From assembly GCA_035317605.1 (NCBI GenBank), contig DATHGT010000344.1, positions 6,107 through 70,106 of the forward strand: a stretch of DNA of 64,000 nt, in the 5' to 3' direction. Below, piece after piece: positions 33,370 through 42,692 of the stretch. Origin of the DNA: DATHGT01 sp035317605 (GTDB lineage Bacteria; Methylomirabilota; Methylomirabilia; Rokubacteriales; CSP1-6). Within the stretch, counting starts at the first letter, position 1. Each line of letters starts with the position of its first letter. The translations under genes were made by a program, and so were the position numbers. The notes under the pieces are model-generated. The model ran no database searches, was not told the origin of the DNA, and saw only the letters and a program-made list of their open reading frames with translations.

Positions 33370-34419
33370 ATGAAGGGCGTGGTATTTCTCGGCGACCGCA
33401 AGCTGGAGCTCAGGGAATTCGCCGATCCGACCCCCGGCCCGCGAGACGTGATCCTCGAGATCAAGGCCTCGGGCATGTGCGGCAGCGACCTGCACAACTA
33501 TCGTGCCCCCGCGGCGGCCGGCGCGGTCACCGGCGGCATCAAGCGAGAGGCCGGGATGATCGCCGGCCACGAGCCCTGCGGCGTGGTCGCGGCCCTGGGC
33601 GCCGGGGTCACCGAGAAGGAAGCGCAAGTCGGCCAGCGCGTGATGGATCACCACTACGACGGCTGCGGCCGCTGCAAGCACTGCCGGGCCGGCTGGACGC
33701 AGATGTGCCTCGAGGGGACGGTGGTCTACGGCTCGGGCGGACACGGCGGCCACGCCCGGTACATGAAGGTCCCGGTGTCGACGCTGGTGCCGCTGCCGGA
33801 CCCGCTCACCTTCGTGACGGGCGCCGCGATCTCGTGCGGCACCGGCACGGCGTGGGGCGCGCTCAAGCGCATCAACCTGCAGGGCGGCGAGACCATCGCC
33901 ATCTTCGGCCAGGGCCCGGTCGGCCTGTCGGCCACGCAGTTCGCCGTGGTCATGGGCGCGCGGGTCATCGCCATCGACGTCTCGCCCGAGCGCCGCAAGC
34001 TCGCCGGCGCGTTCGGCGCCCACGAGCTGATCGACCCGAAATCCGTCGACGTCGTGGCCGCCATCCGCGATCTCACGCACGGCGAGGGCGCGCACAAAAC
34101 GCTGGACGCGTCCTCGGCGCCGGACGCCCGCGCCGCGGCGGTGCGCGCGGTGCGCTCGTGGGGCACGGCCTGCTTCGTCGGCGAGCGCGGCCAGGTGACC
34201 CTGGACGTGAGTCCCGATCTCCTGCGCCGCCAGGTGACCCTGGTCGGCTCCTGGACGTTCTCCAAGCAAGGCCAGGCCGAATGCGCCGAGTTCGTCGCCG
34301 ACCGAAAGGTGGACGTGGAGAAGCTCTTCACCCACCGCTGGACGCTCGACCAGGCCAAGGAAGCCTACGAGCTCTTCGACACCCAGACCACGGGCAAAGC
34401 CGTCATCCTGCCGTCCTGA
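33370..34419 (+). CDS. Zinc-dependent alcohol dehydrogenase (MDR)
   Basis: A 349-residue medium-chain dehydrogenase. Catalytic zinc ligands are in ASGMCGSDLHNY (Cys) and MIAGHEPCGVV (His-Glu). The structural zinc loop is DGCGRCKHCRAGWTQMC with four Cys. The NAD(P) loop is IFGQGPVGLSATQF. All zinc residues are present. GAGGAGGAGG precedes the ATG. Second gene of the operon with the MaoC-like protein; together they could oxidise and hydrate an intermediate. Substrate unknown. Confidence 0.9.
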   Translation: MKGVVFLGDRKLELREFADPTPGPRDVILEIKASGMCGSDLHNYRAPAAAGAVTGGIKREAGMIAGHEPCGVVAALGAGVTEKEAQVGQRVMDHHYDGCGRCKHCRAGWTQMCLEGTVVYGSGGHGGHARYMKVPVSTLVPLPDPLTFVTGAAISCGTGTAWGALKRINLQGGETIAIFGQGPVGLSATQFAVVMGARVIAIDVSPERRKLAGAFGAHELIDPKSVDVVAAIRDLTHGEGAHKTLDASSAPDARAAAVRAVRSWGTACFVGERGQVTLDVSPDLLRRQVTLVGSWTFSKQGQAECAEFVADRKVDVEKLFTHRWTLDQAKEAYELFDTQTTGKAVILPS

Positions 34420-34480
34420 ACGAAGCAGGGCCAGGCGACTGGACTCGCGGCACGCCGAGCGGAAGGCTTCCCGGAGTCGC

Positions 34481-35803
34481 TCACTTGATTCGTGAGGCCA
34501 GTACGGCGGCCAGTTGGGTCGCGAGGATGCGGTTGCCCTCGTCGTTGAAGTGACAGCAATCATCCTCGAAAACTGGGATGGCAGTCTCCGCGAAGACCCT
34601 GCTCAAGTCGATGAAATCGACTTCACGGGCGCGGAGTTTCCGCCCCGCCGCCAGCAGCAGCGGATATCCCCTGGCCAGGGGCATCGCATAGTACGCCTTT
34701 GGGTTCGCGAACGATGCGCGCTCAGCCTCCGTGAGGGGCTTGGTGCCGGCGAAATGCTGGTTGGGCTGCAGGACGTGAACATAGGGGATGTTTCGCGCGC
34801 GGAGACGTTCCGCCATCGCGAAACTGCCTTCCTCCCAGACACGGACCGCCTGCGCCAGGACCTCGCCGGGATCGCCCCGTCGTCCGCGCCACGGCCCCGT
34901 CTGCTGGAAGCTCAATCGCTCGGGGTCGTCCGTTCTGAACCGGTCGTTGAGCGCGTTGTTCGCCATGACCTCCCGCCTCATCAGGACGCGCCGTCCCAAC
35001 CCCCAGACCAAGCGGACCGCGGCGGAAGGCGTGAGATGTGAATCCAGAAGGACACGCGCGAGGGCGGCCCGGGCATTACGAGCGCCCAAGCCGGTGGTCA
35101 GGTGCTCCAGCAATTCGGGATCGCCCGGGTTCAGCTCCGCGAACCAGCTCCAAGCGTGCGGGAAGGTCGGCTCAAAACCATTGGTCGTCCCGTTCATGAA
35201 CGCAATCGCGACCTCGTTCACGCCGTCGAGATTCACCACCAGATCGAACTGCGCGCCCATCAGGAGGTAGTAGTCCAGGGCCAGCATCTGCTGGGGTTGC
35301 TTCCACCCGCCTTCGGCAATCGCATTGATGACCACGGTCCGGCCCCTCAGCGCCGGTGCTCGTGCCAGTTCTCGCTTCAACGTTTCGGCGGCGCGAACGT
35401 TAAGGTATACGGTCACCGATCCACCGAACAGCCCGACGACGAACTCGTTGGCGCTCGTCTTGCGATAGGCCGCCGGCACATCGCTGTGGAACCCGGTGGG
35501 CGAAATGGGAGTGCTGTAGAGCCGCGCGGGAGAATCCGCGTTGCTCACGAAGCCGACATACGGGTGCAGCGCGTACGTCGGAACCGGCGCCTTGCCCTTG
35601 GAGCCGCCCGCATCGCGTTCGACCCGGAGCGCCTCGCGGAATCCCTTCACCGCCGAGGGCGAGTAGGCGCATTGATTGAACAGCACCGCGACCAGCAGCA
35701 AGCCACACAGCTCGAGCGACACCACCAGTGACGCCGCCGCGATGAAGAGGCGCCCGAGCAGGCGCCACCCACGCATGCCGGCCACGGGGTGGCTCGTCGT
35801 CAC
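34481..35803 (-). CDS. Membrane-anchored SGNH/GDSL hydrolase-like protein
   Basis: A 440-residue protein. One N-terminal transmembrane helix (LLGRLFIAAASLVVSLELCG) anchors it, with the rest outside the cytoplasm. SGNH blocks: LFGGSVT with Ser129 in place of the GDS Ser, NLDGVNE with Asn196, and EDDCCHFNDEG with Asp415 and His418. Family members include lipases and the polysaccharide O-acetyl-transferring AlgX/AlgJ type; the layout (anchor plus long central insert) suits the latter loosely. GTG start at 35803 with a weak Shine-Dalgarno. No polysaccharide genes are adjacent. Confidence 0.78.
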   Translation of the reverse strand: MTTSHPVAGMRGWRLLGRLFIAAASLVVSLELCGLLLVAVLFNQCAYSPSAVKGFREALRVERDAGGSKGKAPVPTYALHPYVGFVSNADSPARLYSTPISPTGFHSDVPAAYRKTSANEFVVGLFGGSVTVYLNVRAAETLKRELARAPALRGRTVVINAIAEGGWKQPQQMLALDYYLLMGAQFDLVVNLDGVNEVAIAFMNGTTNGFEPTFPHAWSWFAELNPGDPELLEHLTTGLGARNARAALARVLLDSHLTPSAAVRLVWGLGRRVLMRREVMANNALNDRFRTDDPERLSFQQTGPWRGRRGDPGEVLAQAVRVWEEGSFAMAERLRARNIPYVHVLQPNQHFAGTKPLTEAERASFANPKAYYAMPLARGYPLLLAAGRKLRAREVDFIDLSRVFAETAIPVFEDDCCHFNDEGNRILATQLAAVLASRIK

Positions 35804-35979
35804 GGAAGGGCGAGCTTACGGCAGCTCATGAGCTCGACAGGATTCCCACTCTCCGAGCCAGTCCTTCGTCGCCTCTTGACCTGCCCCCGTCCGGTGTCTT
35901 CGAGCAATGCCCGGCAATAGGCCGCGCGGGCGCTTTCCGTGTGTGCGGGGTGAAGGGAACCATTTTTAGGTCGGCCGGG

Positions 35980-36008
35980 ATTATATCCGATGAGCGGGTG
36001 AGTGACTA
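35980..36008 (-). promoter_or_regulatory. Sigma-70-type promoter of the SGNH gene
   Basis: On the minus strand TAGTCA (36008-36003), a 17-nt spacer and a perfect TATAAT (35985-35980). It would give a leader of about 170 nt before the GTG at 35803. I see no known riboswitch or convincing small gene in that leader. The rest of the gap to 36192 has only the hairpin listed next. Confidence 0.6.
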
Positions 36009-36156
36009 CGGCCCCGGAAATTTTACAAGACGAATGGTCCGGTCGGTTCGTCCTGACACGAGCGGCGTGCGATGCGGGCGAACGATCACGCATCGCAGGA
36101 TGCCGGATGCGGCTGACCGCTTGTCGCTGTGCCGAGACCGGTGAAGCTTGGCCAAA

Positions 36157-36180
36157 GGTGCCTCACCGAGCGGAGGCACC
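36157..36180 (-). terminator. Hairpin terminator of the first UbiD gene
   Basis: GGTGCCTC (36157-36164) pairs perfectly with GAGGCACC (36173-36180) 12 bp past the UbiD stop, followed on the minus strand by TTTGG. A short T-run makes it a modest intrinsic terminator. Confidence 0.55.
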
Positions 36181-36191
36181 GGTGACCGGTT

Positions 36192-37601
36192 CTATGTCAT
36201 CGAGGCGAGTTTCACCAGCAGGGCCTGCAGGGCGGGGTCGTCGAAGCCGCTGGGCTTGACGCGGTCGAACTCGGCGCGCTCTTTCTTGCGCCAGAGCGGG
36301 GGCTTGGTGGCGTCGATGGCCATCTTGCCGCCCACGCGCATGACGGTCATCTCGGACTTGTCGACGTTGGGGGCGGAGATGTCGAGCGGGTGGATGCGCT
36401 CGTGGGGGATCACGATGATGTCGCGGTCGGGATTCACGCGGGTCGAGATGGCCCAGAAGATCTCCCACGGGTTGTAGATGTCGACGTCCTCGTCGACGGC
36501 GATGGCGATCTTGGGGTGCAGGTAGGGGCACGAGAGCGTGCCGAGCAGGACGTCGCGGGCCTGGCCGTCCCAGCGCGGGGTGACCTGCACGAACACCGTG
36601 AACATCGTCACCCACGGCGGGATGTAGACGTCGTGCACGTCGGTGGCCCCGTGGATCTCGCGGAGCCGCCGATACAGGCTCGCCTCCATCGGCACCGAGA
36701 CCAGCGGCTGGTGGTCGGTGAAGCGGGTGGCCTGCATGTGGCGGAAGATCGGATCGCGGCGGTGGGTCACCGCGGTGACCTCGAACACCGGCGCCGGCCC
36801 CTCGGCGCCCTTGCTGTAGCCGGTGAACTCGCCGAACGGTCCCTCGGGCTCGCGCACGCCCGGACGCACGATGCCCTCGATCACCACCTCGGCCTCCGCC
36901 GGCACTTCCAGATCGATGGTCTCGCACTTGACCAGCTCCAGCGTCTCGCCCAGCACCCCCGCGCCCATCTCCAGCTCGTCGTAGCCGTCGTGGCGGCCGC
37001 TGAAGTTGGCGAGGATCTCGTAGCCGGGATGCAGGCCGATCGCGAAGGCCATCGGCGCCACCTCGTTGCGCTCCTGGTATTTCATGAGGTGCGCCCAGTT
37101 GTGGCGCGCGGCCATCCAGAAGCCCATCTTGCGCGGACCCTTCACCTGCGAGCGGATGATCGCCTCGTTGCGCACGCCGGTGTCCGGGTCCTTGGTGATC
37201 GTGATGCCCGAGCCGAGATAGCGCCCGGCGTCGCCCTCTGAATGAATGGGGATCGGCAGCCTGGTGATGTCGGCGGCGTCGCCGACGAGCTTCACTTCCT
37301 TGCACGGGCCGTCGGAGACGAGCTTGGTCTGCCCGGGCACGCGGCTGAACATCCGGTCCGACAGCTCGCGGACCACGTTCTTCGGTGAGCTGACGCCGAG
37401 GGCGAGGGCCTGGCGCGCGCGGTCCTTCACGAGGATGTCGGTCAGCTTCCAGCCCGGAAACCCGCGCAGCCGCTCCAGCAGGATCGGGCGCGGGGCGGCC
37501 GAGCACAGCGCGGCGGCCTGGGTGACGGGATCGATCTCGTCGTCGATGCGGATGAGCTGGTCGCCGAGGTCTCGGAGAAAGTCTCGCAGCGTGAGGGCCA
37601 T
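36192..37601 (-). CDS. UbiD-family prenyl-FMN decarboxylase
   Basis: A 469-residue (de)carboxylase. It starts MALTLRDFLRDLGDQLIRID with AAGGAG upstream of the ATG. Central motifs are DITRLPIPIHSEGDAGRYLG, ITITKDPDTGVRNEAIIR, ARHNWAHLMKYQE and PEGPFGEFTGYSKG, which hold the prFMN- and metal-binding residues and the catalytic Arg/Glu of the family. UbiD enzymes need prenylated FMN from UbiX; no ubiX is nearby. Substrates are aromatic or alpha,beta-unsaturated acids. It is divergent from an Ldh-type dehydrogenase. A second UbiD lies 4 kb away. Confidence 0.92.
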   Translation of the reverse strand: MALTLRDFLRDLGDQLIRIDDEIDPVTQAAALCSAAPRPILLERLRGFPGWKLTDILVKDRARQALALGVSSPKNVVRELSDRMFSRVPGQTKLVSDGPCKEVKLVGDAADITRLPIPIHSEGDAGRYLGSGITITKDPDTGVRNEAIIRSQVKGPRKMGFWMAARHNWAHLMKYQERNEVAPMAFAIGLHPGYEILANFSGRHDGYDELEMGAGVLGETLELVKCETIDLEVPAEAEVVIEGIVRPGVREPEGPFGEFTGYSKGAEGPAPVFEVTAVTHRRDPIFRHMQATRFTDHQPLVSVPMEASLYRRLREIHGATDVHDVYIPPWVTMFTVFVQVTPRWDGQARDVLLGTLSCPYLHPKIAIAVDEDVDIYNPWEIFWAISTRVNPDRDIIVIPHERIHPLDISAPNVDKSEMTVMRVGGKMAIDATKPPLWRKKERAEFDRVKPSGFDDPALQALLVKLASMT

Positions 37602-37673
37602 GGCTCGTGTCTCCTTGCGCGCGCGATCGGTCCCGGCGCGTGCCGCGCCGAGCGTGACGCGCCGATGACACAG

Positions 37674-37679
37674 TATACT
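37674..37679 (+). promoter_or_regulatory. -10-like box for a leaderless start
   Basis: TATACT (five of six match to TATAAT) ends 9 nt before the ATG at 37689, with no Shine-Dalgarno. Confidence 0.45.
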
Positions 37680-37688
37680 TTCGCCCTC

Positions 37689-38729
37689 ATGGATACGCGC
37701 GTCGTCGCCGGTCCGTTGCGGCGCTTCACGGCCGACGTGTTCGTGGGGGCGGGATTGGCCGCCGCCGACGCCGCCATCGTCGCCGACGCGCTGGTGTGGG
37801 CGAACCTGCGCGGCATGGACTCGCACGGGGTCGCGCGGGTGCCGGGCTACGTCGAGTGGATGCGGCGCGGCGACATCAACGTGAAGCCCCACATGCTCGT
37901 GAGCATGGAGGCGCCCGCGGTCGTGCTGCTCGATGCCGACCGCGCGGCCGGGCCCGTCGCGATGACGTCCGCGATGCATCACGCCGTCCGCAAGGCGGGC
38001 GAGGCCGGGGTGGGGCTCGTGTTCGTGCGGGCCACCACCCATACCGCGGCCCTCGGTTACTACACGCTGATCGCGGCGCGCGAGGGGATGGCGGGACTCG
38101 CGTTCGCGGCGTCCACGCCGCTCATGGCCTATCACGGCGCGCGCGCGCCGGGCGTGTCGACGACCCCGATCTCGATCGCGCTGCCGGGCGGCGATCGCGA
38201 TCCGCTGCTGCTCGACATGAGCACGAGCCTGATCGCGATGGGCAAGCTCGTGCAGGCTCGGCGCACCGGCGAGCCGCTCCCCGAGGGCGCGGCCCTCGAC
38301 GCCGAGGGCCGGCCGACCACCGACGCCAAGCAGGCGGTCACCCCGCTGCCCGTGGGCGGCCCCAAGGGCTCGGGACTCGCGCTGATGGTCGAGTGCCTCA
38401 CCAGCCTCGTGCTGGGCAACCCCATCGCCGCCGAGGTGCTCGAGCAGACCGAAAGGGGAGCGCGCCACCGCCAGAACTGCCTGGCCCTGGCCATCGACGT
38501 TGGGCGCTTCGGCGATCCGCAGATGTTCGACCGCGAGGCCCGGCGCCTGGTCCGGGTGCTCAAGGCGCTGCCGCGCGCCGCCGGGGTCGACGAGATCCTC
38601 ATGCCCGGCGAGCGCGGCCGCCGCACGTTCGAGCGCCGAACGCGCGAGGGCATTCCACTGCCGGCGAGCGTGGTCACCGAGCTCGCGAAGGTCGCCGACG
38701 CTCTCGGCGTGACGATGTTGGGGGCGTGA
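37689..38729 (+). CDS. Ldh-family (malate/L-lactate dehydrogenase type) oxidoreductase
   Basis: A 346-residue NAD(P)-dependent dehydrogenase of the YlbC/YiaK fold, distinct from Rossmann LDHs. ANLRGMDSHGVARVPGYVEW carries the catalytic His, with PLPVGGPKGSGLALMVECL and PGERGRRTFERRTREGIPLP later. Members reduce or oxidise 2-oxo/2-hydroxy acids such as malate, ureidoglycolate or 2,3-diketo-gulonate. I prefer the ATG at 37689, since a -10 box lies just upstream; the ATG at 37665 would put that box inside the gene. The 3' end lies 7 bp from the convergent amidohydrolase. Confidence 0.9.
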   Translation: MDTRVVAGPLRRFTADVFVGAGLAAADAAIVADALVWANLRGMDSHGVARVPGYVEWMRRGDINVKPHMLVSMEAPAVVLLDADRAAGPVAMTSAMHHAVRKAGEAGVGLVFVRATTHTAALGYYTLIAAREGMAGLAFAASTPLMAYHGARAPGVSTTPISIALPGGDRDPLLLDMSTSLIAMGKLVQARRTGEPLPEGAALDAEGRPTTDAKQAVTPLPVGGPKGSGLALMVECLTSLVLGNPIAAEVLEQTERGARHRQNCLALAIDVGRFGDPQMFDREARRLVRVLKALPRAAGVDEILMPGERGRRTFERRTREGIPLPASVVTELAKVADALGVTMLGA

Positions 38730-38736
38730 AGGCTTA

Positions 38737-39534
38737 CTAGATCTTCCAGCCGAGCCAGTTGCAGACGGCGCGGCCCATGATCAGGTCTTTGTCCTTCGCC
38801 GACAGCCACGGCAGCTCTTCGGTGAACATGGTCACGCACTGCTTCCACGAGCAGGGCATGCGCGTGATGTCGGTGCCCCAGAACAGGCGCTCCGGCCCGT
38901 ACGCGTCGTAGAGCTTGCGGATGTGACCGTGGATGTCGCGATACGGATACGCTTCGCTCGAGTAGCTCGGCGCGCCCGTCGCCTTCAACGCCACGTTGGG
39001 GTGCTTCGCGGCCGCCACCAGGTCCGGGAGATTCGACCAGTTCTTATCGGGCCGTCCGAAGTGATCGATGATCAGCTTCAGCCCGCGATGACGCTGGGCG
39101 ATCTGATCCACGGCCTGGAACAGTCCCGCTCCGAGCAGCGCCACCGGCATGCCGGCGCGCTCGGCCGCGGGCCACAGCCAGTCCAGGCTGCCGTCGGTCA
39201 GCCACGTCTGCTGGTGCGGCTGGAGCAGCGCGAAGCGCAGCCCGAGCATCCCCGGCTGGCCCTTGATCCGATCGATCGCCGTCTTGCTCTCCGGCTTGTC
39301 GAGCGGAAAATTGCCGAGGATCGCGAGCCGGTTGGGATGCTGCTTCGCGGCCTCGACGGCGAGCGCGTTCGAGTTGGGATCCCATCCCGGCGGATGGATG
39401 AGCGCCGCGTTGACCCCGCCCTCGTCCATCTCCTTCAGCACGTCCGCGGCCGTGAAGTTCTCGACCTGGCGGTGGTTCACGTTGGTGGGCTTGTGGCCCG
39501 TCCAGATGTGGATCTGCGCGTCGACGATCGGCAT
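38737..39534 (-). CDS. Amidohydrolase family 2 protein
   Basis: A 265-residue TIM-barrel hydrolase/decarboxylase. MPIVDAQIHIWTGHKPTN has a D-x-Q-x-H form of the first metal motif. KLIIDHFGRPD carries the barrel His, and RLFWGTDITRMPC the catalytic Asp. Family members include ACMSD-type decarboxylases and lactonases. The ATG at 39534 is the natural family start; the longer frame is ruled out. It lies between Ldh and a methyltransferase and close to both UbiD genes, consistent with aromatic-acid breakdown. Confidence 0.88.
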   Translation of the reverse strand: MPIVDAQIHIWTGHKPTNVNHRQVENFTAADVLKEMDEGGVNAALIHPPGWDPNSNALAVEAAKQHPNRLAILGNFPLDKPESKTAIDRIKGQPGMLGLRFALLQPHQQTWLTDGSLDWLWPAAERAGMPVALLGAGLFQAVDQIAQRHRGLKLIIDHFGRPDKNWSNLPDLVAAAKHPNVALKATGAPSYSSEAYPYRDIHGHIRKLYDAYGPERLFWGTDITRMPCSWKQCVTMFTEELPWLSAKDKDLIMGRAVCNWLGWKI

Positions 39535-39608
39535 GGTGTGTGACCTACCTCTCTCTTCTGCGTTATTGCTTCGGCGGGAGCCGTCAGCGGCGACCATACC
39601 AGACACGA

Positions 39609-40373
39609 TCAGGCCCCAGCAAGCGACCGCCTCGTGCCTCCACGCGCGATCACGAGGCGATAGCCCAGGTCGATCTCGCGGAGGTCCAGCAGATGTCCGT
39701 GACGGCGCCGCCAGGTGCCGTTTTCGAGGTCGCGACGCAGTCGAGCCACGCCGGGCTCGACGCCGGCGATCTTGGCGAACGTGGACATGGCGCCGCGCAC
39801 GCCGGGGTCGAGGTACGCCTCGGGACGTCGCCAGTACGCGCCGAGGAAGCCGTCGACGCAGTCGTGAGGGACGAGGAGCGGGCGACACTCGACGCGTCCC
39901 AGCGCCTGTCCGAGCTCGTCGATCGACGGAAAGATCGGACGATCGATCGTCCAGATCTCGGGGAAATAATCGTCGACCAGCCAGAAGTCCGAGAACGCGG
40001 GGTCCCAGGTGAGGATCACCACGCGCTGACGGCTGACGCGCGACAGCTCGGCGAGGCCGCGCGCGCGGTCGGGCCAGTGGTGCACGGTGAGGACGGCCAG
40101 CGACGCGGCGAACGCGGCGTCCGGGAAAGGCAGGTGAGTGGCCGACGCCTGCACGACGGGCGCGCTGCCCGCGCGGCGCTGGCGGATCATCGCGAGCGAC
40201 GGCTCGACCGCGACGACCGCGCGATCGCCCGGCTCGTACGATCCCGCGCCGGCCCCGACGTTCAGCAGCGAGTCCGCGCCGTCGAGGGCGTCGGTGATGG
40301 CGGCGGCGATGCGCGGATCGGGGCGACGATGGTGACCGTAGCCGACACCGATCGCGTCGTAGAGCTGCGACAT
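39609..40373 (-). CDS. Class I SAM-dependent methyltransferase
   Basis: A 254-residue Rossmann methyltransferase. It starts MSQLYDAIGVGYGHHRRPDP. SAM motif I is SLLNVGAGAGSYEP, the acidic loop AVVAVEPSLAMI, motif III-like THLPFPDAAFAASLAVLTVH and motif IV LTWDPAFSDF. It is similar to the UbiE/ArsM-like small-molecule group; the substrate cannot be assigned. It starts 13 nt after the stop of the second UbiD gene, so it is cotranscribed with it. Confidence 0.87.
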   Translation of the reverse strand: MSQLYDAIGVGYGHHRRPDPRIAAAITDALDGADSLLNVGAGAGSYEPGDRAVVAVEPSLAMIRQRRAGSAPVVQASATHLPFPDAAFAASLAVLTVHHWPDRARGLAELSRVSRQRVVILTWDPAFSDFWLVDDYFPEIWTIDRPIFPSIDELGQALGRVECRPLLVPHDCVDGFLGAYWRRPEAYLDPGVRGAMSTFAKIAGVEPGVARLRRDLENGTWRRRHGHLLDLREIDLGYRLVIARGGTRRSLAGA

Positions 40374-40386
40374 CTGGCGCGTCCGG

Positions 40387-42024
40387 CTACGTCTGCGGAG
40401 CGTCGGGGCGGAACTTGGTCTCGGGCTTGAGGCCTTTGCGGCGGCGCGATCCGCTGACGCGGCCGTTTTCGAGATAGCGGCCTTCGACCGCGCGCCGGGC
40501 CGCCTCGTCCCACTCGGGCAGCCAATCGCCGAGCGAGTATCCGTGCCACGGAGACTGCGGCCGCAGCCCGGGCAGGCCGAGCTCGTCCCAGATCTTGCGC
40601 GCACGCTCCATGTATTCACGCTTGGGCAGCGCGAGCGGGGGCAGGTCTTCCTTCATGGTCGCGTCGACGAGCAGCGTGGAATCTTCCTCGCCGCCGTGCT
40701 CGCGCTTGGGACCGTGGCCCTGGCCGCGATGGGGCAACGCGCGCACGTCCTCGATCGGGTTCATGCGATAGGCCATGGCCCACAGGATCGCGTCGGCGTT
40801 GTCGGGATCGATGTCGTCGTTGACCGCGATCGTGATCTTGCCGCAGTCACCCTTGAAGAAGGCGGCGCCGTAGAGCGCGCGCCAGACCTCCGTGCGCGAC
40901 ATCCCCTTCTCCACCACGACCACGCTCACGCGCAGGAGGCCGGTCAGCGGCTCGTGCAGGGCCACGCGCTTGACCCCGCGGATGCCGAGGTCGTTGCGCA
41001 GGTGGGCCAGGAACAGCGGCTCGTAGGCCACGCGCTTGATCACGCTCGACTCGCTGGGCGTGACCTGGCTGATGTACGAGGGCACGACGGCGTCGCGCCG
41101 TCGGGTGATCGCGGTGACCCGCATCGGCATGTTGAACTCTTCGAGGGCCACGTGGCCGTGCGACTCGCCGAACGGCGCCTCGGGCTCGACGTATTCGGTG
41201 TCGATCAGGCCCTCGACGACGACCTCGGCCTCGGCGGGCACGAGCAGATCGATCGTGCGCGCGCGCACCACGTTGATCGGCGCTCCCGCCAGACCGCCGG
41301 CCACGCCCATCTCGTCCACGCCGATCGGCAGCTTCTGCGGACCCAGGAACGCGACCGACGGCGGGCAGCCGAGCACGATCGCGCACGGCATGGTCTTGTC
41401 GCCCCGCCGCTGGTGCTCGAGGTAGTGCAGGTAGCCGCCGGCCCCGCCCGCGCGCGTGGCCATGCGCACGACCAGCCGGTCCGGTGCCTTCAGCGCGGCG
41501 CGATAGGTCCCCATGTTCTGCACGCCGGTCACGGGGTCGCGGGTGATCACGTTGGTCGCGGTCAGCGTGGGCGCGCTGTCGAAGCCCGGCGTGGAGATCG
41601 GGATGGGCAGCGCGTCGAGCCCGTGACCCTCGCCGAGCAGCGCGTCGCCCTCGACGATCACTTCGTGGCAGACCGCGTCCTCCACGACGCGCGGCTCGAC
41701 GGGATTGGCGATCGCGTGGTCCCAGCGCGCCTGGATCTCCTCCAGCGGCACACCCATGCCGACGCTGTAGATCGCGCGGTTGGCGGCCATGGCCCCGACG
41801 ACGACCGGCAGCGCGTAGCGACGTCCAAGTCCGTCGATCACGTTGGTGAACAGGAAGGCCTTGCGCGCTTCTTCGTCGAGACCGCCCACGAACTGCCAGC
41901 GCACCAGCGGGTGCATCTCCGCGTCCTTGTCGATCGGCCGATCGATCCGCAGCAGCAATCCCCGTCGCTCGAGCGCTACGAGGTGCTCGTGAAGGTCCGC
42001 GTACCCGCGCTTGGCCTCGCTCAT
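40387..42024 (-). CDS. UbiD-family prenyl-FMN decarboxylase
   Basis: A 545-residue UbiD protein, longer than the first and clearly diverged from it. Motifs: LLRIDRPIDKDAEMHPLVRW, LDALPIPISTPGFDSAPTLT, VITRDPVTGVQNMGTYR, LHYLEHQRRGDKTMPCAIVL and PEAPFGESHGHVALEEF (active-site Glu pair). A C-terminal tail of about 60 residues is basic. The minus-strand TATACT at 42042-42037 lies 12 nt before the ATG, so the leader would be only a few nt. First gene of a unit with the methyltransferase. Aromatic-acid decarboxylation or carboxylation is expected. Confidence 0.92.
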   Translation of the reverse strand: MSEAKRGYADLHEHLVALERRGLLLRIDRPIDKDAEMHPLVRWQFVGGLDEEARKAFLFTNVIDGLGRRYALPVVVGAMAANRAIYSVGMGVPLEEIQARWDHAIANPVEPRVVEDAVCHEVIVEGDALLGEGHGLDALPIPISTPGFDSAPTLTATNVITRDPVTGVQNMGTYRAALKAPDRLVVRMATRAGGAGGYLHYLEHQRRGDKTMPCAIVLGCPPSVAFLGPQKLPIGVDEMGVAGGLAGAPINVVRARTIDLLVPAEAEVVVEGLIDTEYVEPEAPFGESHGHVALEEFNMPMRVTAITRRRDAVVPSYISQVTPSESSVIKRVAYEPLFLAHLRNDLGIRGVKRVALHEPLTGLLRVSVVVVEKGMSRTEVWRALYGAAFFKGDCGKITIAVNDDIDPDNADAILWAMAYRMNPIEDVRALPHRGQGHGPKREHGGEEDSTLLVDATMKEDLPPLALPKREYMERARKIWDELGLPGLRPQSPWHGYSLGDWLPEWDEAARRAVEGRYLENGRVSGSRRRKGLKPETKFRPDAPQT

Positions 42025-42047
42025 GACCGCGGTGCGAGTATAGCGGA

Positions 42048-42692
42048 TCAGTCGCGCAGGGAGCGCTCGAGGATGCTGCCGAACTCCGCGGGGACGACGA
42101 CACCATCCATCAGCTCGCTCGATTCAGGGAAGTATGGACGGCCGAGCGTGGTCCCGTCGGCGAGCCAGATCGTGAGCCAGTAGCGCGGCTCACCGAACGT
42201 GTACGCGCGCGGTGGGCGCACGCGCCCGCGCAGCATCATGTCGACGAGGGCCTCGGCATCCTTGGCGGCGATGCGGGCCGGCGTGCCCGCGTTCGGCGGC
42301 GTGAGCCCGCCGCGTTGCACGTCGATCGCGCGGACTCTACCAGCGACGTCGAAGAGGTCGCCGCCGACTCGCGCGCGCGGATTGCGCCAGACCTGATAGA
42401 GGAAGACGCGCTCGTTGACCACGGCGGCCAGCCGGAACTCCGTGCGATAGCCACGCACGGCGTACACGCGGGTGCCGGCCGGCATGAACGCGGCGGCCGC
42501 GTCCCGGCCGAACGCGCAGCCCACGCGGTCTTCGCCGTACGAGCACTCGACGGTCGCGAACTCGATGCCGAGGTCCGCGCGTGTGAGCGCGCGTCCCGGC
42601 TCCTCGGCCCAGCGCAGGTAGTGCACGTCGTCGAACGTGATGAAGTCGAGAATGCCCTGCGCCTCGGCGCGGCCGGCCAGGGCCAGGATCAT
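42048..42692 (-). CDS. Putative secreted protein of unknown function
   Basis: A 214-residue protein. From the ATG at 42692 the signal sequence is very short (MILALAGRAEAQG). The same frame upstream reads RGFAVVLMILALAG, a better hydrophobic core, but has no ATG/GTG/TTG, so a non-standard start or a mutated one is possible. The mature part has ITFDDVHYLRWAEEPGRALT, YGEDRVGCAFGRDAAAAFMP and YWLTIWLADGTTLGRPYFPE. No family recognised. It lies between the second UbiD gene and the selenoprotein gene and starts 30 nt after the latter's stop, so may belong to its transcript. Confidence 0.6.
   Translation of the reverse strand: MILALAGRAEAQGILDFITFDDVHYLRWAEEPGRALTRADLGIEFATVECSYGEDRVGCAFGRDAAAAFMPAGTRVYAVRGYRTEFRLAAVVNERVFLYQVWRNPRARVGGDLFDVAGRVRAIDVQRGGLTPPNAGTPARIAAKDAEALVDMMLRGRVRPPRAYTFGEPRYWLTIWLADGTTLGRPYFPESSELMDGVVVPAEFGSILERSLRD

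Noticed and set aside
35800..36093. A 97-residue minus-strand frame upstream of the SGNH gene
   Set aside because: No ribosome-binding site, no recognisable motif, and the promoter for the SGNH gene lies inside it.
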